Positions 32,928 to 35,848 of a stretch of DNA of 35,848 nucleotides are shown one piece after another. The notes beneath the pieces were generated by a model. The model searched no databases and was not told the origin of the DNA. It was given only the letters and a program-made list of their open reading frames with translations. Numbering within the stretch: position 1 is the first letter of the stretch; each line of letters begins with the position of its first letter. Source of the stretch: Chthonomonas calidirosea (GTDB lineage: Bacteria; Armatimonadota; Chthonomonadetes; Chthonomonadales; Chthonomonadaceae). The stretch is taken from positions 1 through 35,848 of the forward strand of contig CAMCUQ010000016.1 of NCBI GenBank assembly GCA_945878775.1. Direction: 5' to 3'. A program made the position numbers and the translations under genes.

Positions 32928-34165
32928 TGCACCTCGATCTGTGCGCTCAACATTCCAGCGCGGTGCATGGCTTGAAGAACTGCAATGAGATCACGCGGGG
33001 TCAGTCCCAATCGGCTCAGCACGCTCACCATCTGCTCTATGGTTTGTGTGGCAGGGACTGGCGCGAACTTCGCCTTCTGCTCCTTTACCTCAACACTGCT
33101 TAGAGGGACAACTACCCCCGGCGAGTTGTTGAAAGGTACGGGTGGAAGCACAATGGGTGTAGGTTCGATCCGAACGCTAATGGAGCCGTGAGAGACAGTT
33201 CCAGGGTTGAGGCGAACGTTCCCTCCCACAACCACCGTTCCCGTGCGCTCGTTCACCACGATACGGGCTTGAATATCAGGAGTGACATATACGCTCTCAA
33301 TCTCTGCCAAAAAGCAGATGAGATTACCCTTAAATTTTTGTGGGACTTGGACTTTCACCGTTCCAGCATCTGTGGCAAGTGCGGTATAACTCTTTTTGAG
33401 GAGTTCATCCGCGATTCGGCTCGCCGTCGTAAAGTCAGGCTCCCGCAGGGTGAGCTGAAGGCTCGAGCCGTCCGAAATCGTGGTAGGAACCTCTTGCTCA
33501 ACCATGGCTCCCTTGGGTATTCGCCCGACGTTCACAAAGTTTTTCTGAAAGCTGGCTCCTCCCGCCGAGATGTTCAATCCTCCAATGGAGATTGCTCCTT
33601 GCGCGACGGCATATATCTGGTCATTGGCGGCAAGAAGCGGAGTCTGCAAAAGTACCCCCCCCTGCAACGACTTCGCATCCCCAATCGAAGAAACAGTGAC
33701 GTCGATCTTACTCCCCTCTTTGGCAAAGGCAGGCAGTTCAGCAATGACCATGACAGCGGCAACGTTCTTCAGCTGAAGTTGCTGAGGAGAGATGTTCAAA
33801 TTCACGCCAAGCCGCCTCAGCATATTCATTGTGCTTTGCACGGTGAAAAGGCTTAGCTGTCCGTCTCCCGTACCCTCCAAACCGACCACTAACCCATATC
33901 CAAAGAGTTGGTTCCCGCGCACCCCTTGCACCTCGGCAAGGTCTTTAATGCGAACTTGCCCCGGCTCATAAGAGGGTTTTGGAGTGGAGGAAGGCTGTGC
34001 TTTAGGGACAGGAGGCACGGGAGTAGCTTTGTCCACAGCGGAGGTGAGAACTGCCTCCTTGGTGACGTTTGTTTTGGCACGAGGTGCATCAGTTTCTTGC
34101 CCTCGTCCCACCAATGGAAGCATCATGAAACCAGATATTGTTGCTAGAAGCCAGATCGGACGCAT
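32924..34165 (-). CDS. flgI: Flagellar P-ring protein FlgI
   Basis: 413 residues with a signal peptide at 1-22 and a Pro/Lys-rich linker of about 45 residues that typical FlgI lacks. FlgI motifs then follow: RIKDLAEVQGVRGNQLFGYGLVVGLEGTGDG (in parts), SMMNML-like STMNMLRRLGVNL, KNVAAVMVIAELPAFAKEGSKIDVTVSSIGDAKSL, ARIVVNERTGTVVVGGNVRL and the C-terminal LGLTPRDLIAVLQAMHRAGML. It forms the periplasmic P-ring around the rod in the peptidoglycan layer, so the host has a diderm envelope. GGGAGAAAG precedes the ATG. Confidence 0.95.
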   Translation of the reverse strand: MRPIWLLATISGFMMLPLVGRGQETDAPRAKTNVTKEAVLTSAVDKATPVPPVPKAQPSSTPKPSYEPGQVRIKDLAEVQGVRGNQLFGYGLVVGLEGTGDGQLSLFTVQSTMNMLRRLGVNLNISPQQLQLKNVAAVMVIAELPAFAKEGSKIDVTVSSIGDAKSLQGGVLLQTPLLAANDQIYAVAQGAISIGGLNISAGGASFQKNFVNVGRIPKGAMVEQEVPTTISDGSSLQLTLREPDFTTASRIADELLKKSYTALATDAGTVKVQVPQKFKGNLICFLAEIESVYVTPDIQARIVVNERTGTVVVGGNVRLNPGTVSHGSISVRIEPTPIVLPPVPFNNSPGVVVPLSSVEVKEQKAKFAPVPATQTIEQMVSVLSRLGLTPRDLIAVLQAMHRAGMLSAQIEVQ

Positions 34166-34188
34166 TTTCTTTCTCCCGTCATGTCAAC

Positions 34189-34812
34189 CTAAAAGAGAAA
34201 CTTGAATATTTTGGTGAGTATGCCTTGCTTCTGGGTGTCTGCAATAATCCCCTTACCGTCGTACTTCACCTCAGCCCCTGCGATGATATTGGAGGGGATC
34301 GTATTGTCGATGGCAATGTCTTCCGGGCGCACAAGCCCGGTTAGAGTGACGCGTTGGGTCTCTTTGTTGATGGTAACCAGCCGAGAGCCTTCAATACGAA
34401 GGACGCCATTCTCCATGATCTCTTTGACGAGAACGGAGATGGTAGTCACGAGGGAGCCTGTCCGTGTTGTGGAGCCTGTCCCGCTGGCATTTCGGTTGCT
34501 ACTCGCGCTCAAATTGAGGTCTTTGAAGAGTCTTTTAAACAGCCCCGTACTTGCGAAACCACTCACCGATTCATCCTTCTTCACATTGGTATCTGCTGTA
34601 GCCTTTGCAGTCGTGTTCTCTACTATAGTAACCGTGAGAATATCGCCCACACTTCTGGCACGAACGTCGCTATAGAGGGAGGCGGTTGCGGTATTGCTAC
34701 TTCCCCGTAGCACCTTCTGAGCACTTTTCACTGGAAAAAGCGAATCGGCATGAGCGACGGCAATACAACAAGTGGCAACCAGGACACAGGCAAAAGCAAT
34801 AAAACAGCGCAT
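34189..34812 (-). CDS. flgH: Flagellar L-ring protein FlgH
   Basis: About 207 residues. Core motifs are SLYSDVRARSVGDILTVTIVENTTAKATAD (in parts), GSTTRTGSLVTTISVLVKEIMENGVLRIEG (in parts), and VTLTGLVRPEDIAIDNTIPSNIIAGAEVKYDGKG, the FlgH hallmark. I chose ATG 34812 because the codon at 34827 is part of GATGAGGAGAG, which serves as its ribosome site. The N-terminus is a signal peptide with two adjacent Cys; the lipobox is not canonical, so whether it is lipidated as usual for FlgH is uncertain. It builds the outer-membrane L-ring. Confidence 0.94.
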   Translation of the reverse strand: MRCFIAFACVLVATCCIAVAHADSLFPVKSAQKVLRGSSNTATASLYSDVRARSVGDILTVTIVENTTAKATADTNVKKDESVSGFASTGLFKRLFKDLNLSASSNRNASGTGSTTRTGSLVTTISVLVKEIMENGVLRIEGSRLVTINKETQRVTLTGLVRPEDIAIDNTIPSNIIAGAEVKYDGKGIIADTQKQGILTKIFKFLF

Positions 34813-34831
34813 GATGGCTCTCCTCATCGTT

Positions 34832-35848
34832 CTATTCGACTCCGGGTAGATGGACGGTCTTGCTATTCACAATGACGACCTCAAACTCTTTTTTGGTATC
34901 TTCACAGTAGACGCGGATAGTATCACCAATGGCTCCGCTTTGTCTTGCGACAACAACCGTCGAGACTTGAAGGGCTCCAAAACTCTGTTCGAGCCGGACT
35001 TTTTCCCTTGCATTCACGGCGTGAGGAGTCTCTAGCCAACCCTGAGCAATCGGCATTTCGGCAAGGATACGACGCCCCGCACGTTTTCCAATGGCTCCCT
35101 TGAGATCGTTTATAGGTTGTGAGAATCCCGGAGGTAGCTCCATCTGCACCAACATCACATCGTCGGCAGCGATAGTGTCACGTGGCTCAAGAGTGCGGGT
35201 CGCAACCACAAGGCGCATTTTGCGTTTCACTTTGACGGTGACATCAACCACCTGCTGTGGCTTGTCGTCTACCAGAATACTGATCGGAATGGTGAGGGTT
35301 CCATTCTCCACACTCCCCCGATACGCGCCTGCCACATAGCGCACCTTCCCCACAGAGACGGTAACGCTTCCCCGCAAAGGTTGAGGTTCAAACGTCGTGC
35401 CAGGTGTCTCCCCAAAAGCCTCCTGCACCGTAGAAAGGGCGATTTGGAGTAGCTTCTCTTGGGCAACGTCGGACTTGGCGCGTGTGATACGCATCAAGGG
35501 CGGTGCTATCAGTTCAATCCTGTCGCTGTCCAGCCCTGCGGCGCGAAGATGCACCACAATGTCCCCCGGATAGAGATTGCGGAAGTTTCCGGGAAGCGGG
35601 GCGCGTCCTATCTCCACTGCCGAAAGCTTCTGCTTATAGTTCTCATCACGCCCTGCAAGCTCGGCGATCTCTCCCAGCTTGAAGAAGTCGCCAGGCACCT
35701 CGGACGTGTTTTTCACAGTGATGATGATAGGTGTGTTTTCTACCGATTTTTCTGCTTTGGGCAGAGTGATTTTGAGGGTTCCCGAGAGGGATTTTCCACT
35801 GGTAGAACGCTTTTGCGCCTGCACAGGAGCCAGTAGCGATATTAGGCT
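34832..35848 (-). CDS. flgA: Flagella basal body P-ring formation protein FlgA (5' end cut by window)
   Basis: The frame runs off the window edge; the last visible residues upstream, SLISLLAPVQA, are the end of a Sec signal peptide, so only about the first dozen residues are missing. The C-terminal part holds the FlgA SAF-like domain: TLEPRDTIAADDVMLVQMELP, AIGKRAGRRILAEMPIAQGWLE, and VVVARQSGAIGDTIRVYCEDTKKEFEVVIVNSKTVHLP (in parts). FlgA is a periplasmic chaperone for FlgI assembly into the P-ring. A long N-terminal part (about 200 residues) includes VEIGRAPLPGNFRNLYPGDIVV, as in the larger FlgA versions. It is the first flagellar gene in view. Confidence 0.9.
   Translation of the reverse strand, partial: SLISLLAPVQAQKRSTSGKSLSGTLKITLPKAEKSVENTPIIITVKNTSEVPGDFFKLGEIAELAGRDENYKQKLSAVEIGRAPLPGNFRNLYPGDIVVHLRAAGLDSDRIELIAPPLMRITRAKSDVAQEKLLQIALSTVQEAFGETPGTTFEPQPLRGSVTVSVGKVRYVAGAYRGSVENGTLTIPISILVDDKPQQVVDVTVKVKRKMRLVVATRTLEPRDTIAADDVMLVQMELPPGFSQPINDLKGAIGKRAGRRILAEMPIAQGWLETPHAVNAREKVRLEQSFGALQVSTVVVARQSGAIGDTIRVYCEDTKKEFEVVIVNSKTVHLPGVE

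Overview
The window reads as a chromosomal segment of a diderm, flagellated bacterium of moderate GC. FlgH (L-ring) and FlgI (P-ring) imply an outer membrane. The mix of a PSCyt1/DUF1549/DUF1553 cytochrome protein, a DUF6807 protein, a GH109-type enzyme, a NamZ-type DUF1343 lipoprotein and FliW-CsrA suggests Armatimonadota or a neighbouring phylum. That placement is inferred from family content only. TGA is an ordinary stop here (dppB, tatC and the NamZ gene end in it), which matters for the main finding.

Plus-strand block (1-15957). After the tail of an unidentified gene come an orphan D12-class adenine methyltransferase overlapping a SprT-like zinc protease gene. Then follow galactokinase, a Rieske-helical fusion protein, a GH109-like NAD-dependent glycosidase, a peptide-type ABC importer without ATPases (lipoprotein, DppB, DppC), a DUF3179 protein, TatC and an MrfA/YprA-like helicase. 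A promoter near 14395-14424 starts a short unit with an 84-residue zinc-ribbon protein and a degenerate Gfo/Idh/MocA protein. GalK plus the GH109-like enzyme suggests use of galactose or GalNAc-containing glycans.

Minus-strand block (15963-25114). In transcription order: NamZ-like muramidase lipoprotein, hydantoinase-B-like protein, aldo/keto reductase, large cytochrome/DUF1549/DUF1553 protein, two tandem paralogous secreted proteins, and a DUF6807 protein.

Plus-strand signalling operon (25269-28431). ECF sigma factor, zinc-finger anti-sigma factor, and an HtrA-like protein with a coiled coil and PDZ domain whose catalytic His position holds Asp. It ends at a hairpin terminator.

Minus-strand flagellar operon (28525-35848). 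flgA (cut by the window edge), flgH, flgI, flgJ, flgN, flgK, flgL, fliW, csrA.

Two observations stand out. (1) The DUF3179 gene has an in-frame TGA exactly at the first Cys of the family's CxxC motif. Fifteen bases later lies a perfect 7-bp hairpin with a GGTT loop, matching the bacterial SECIS pattern, so it is probably a selenoprotein. (2) flgL is interrupted by a 72-bp in-frame insertion made of a 38-bp direct repeat of flgL sequence plus 34 bp of foreign sequence carrying a stop codon. The repeat-spacer-repeat layout resembles an off-target CRISPR spacer integration or a reversible phase switch.
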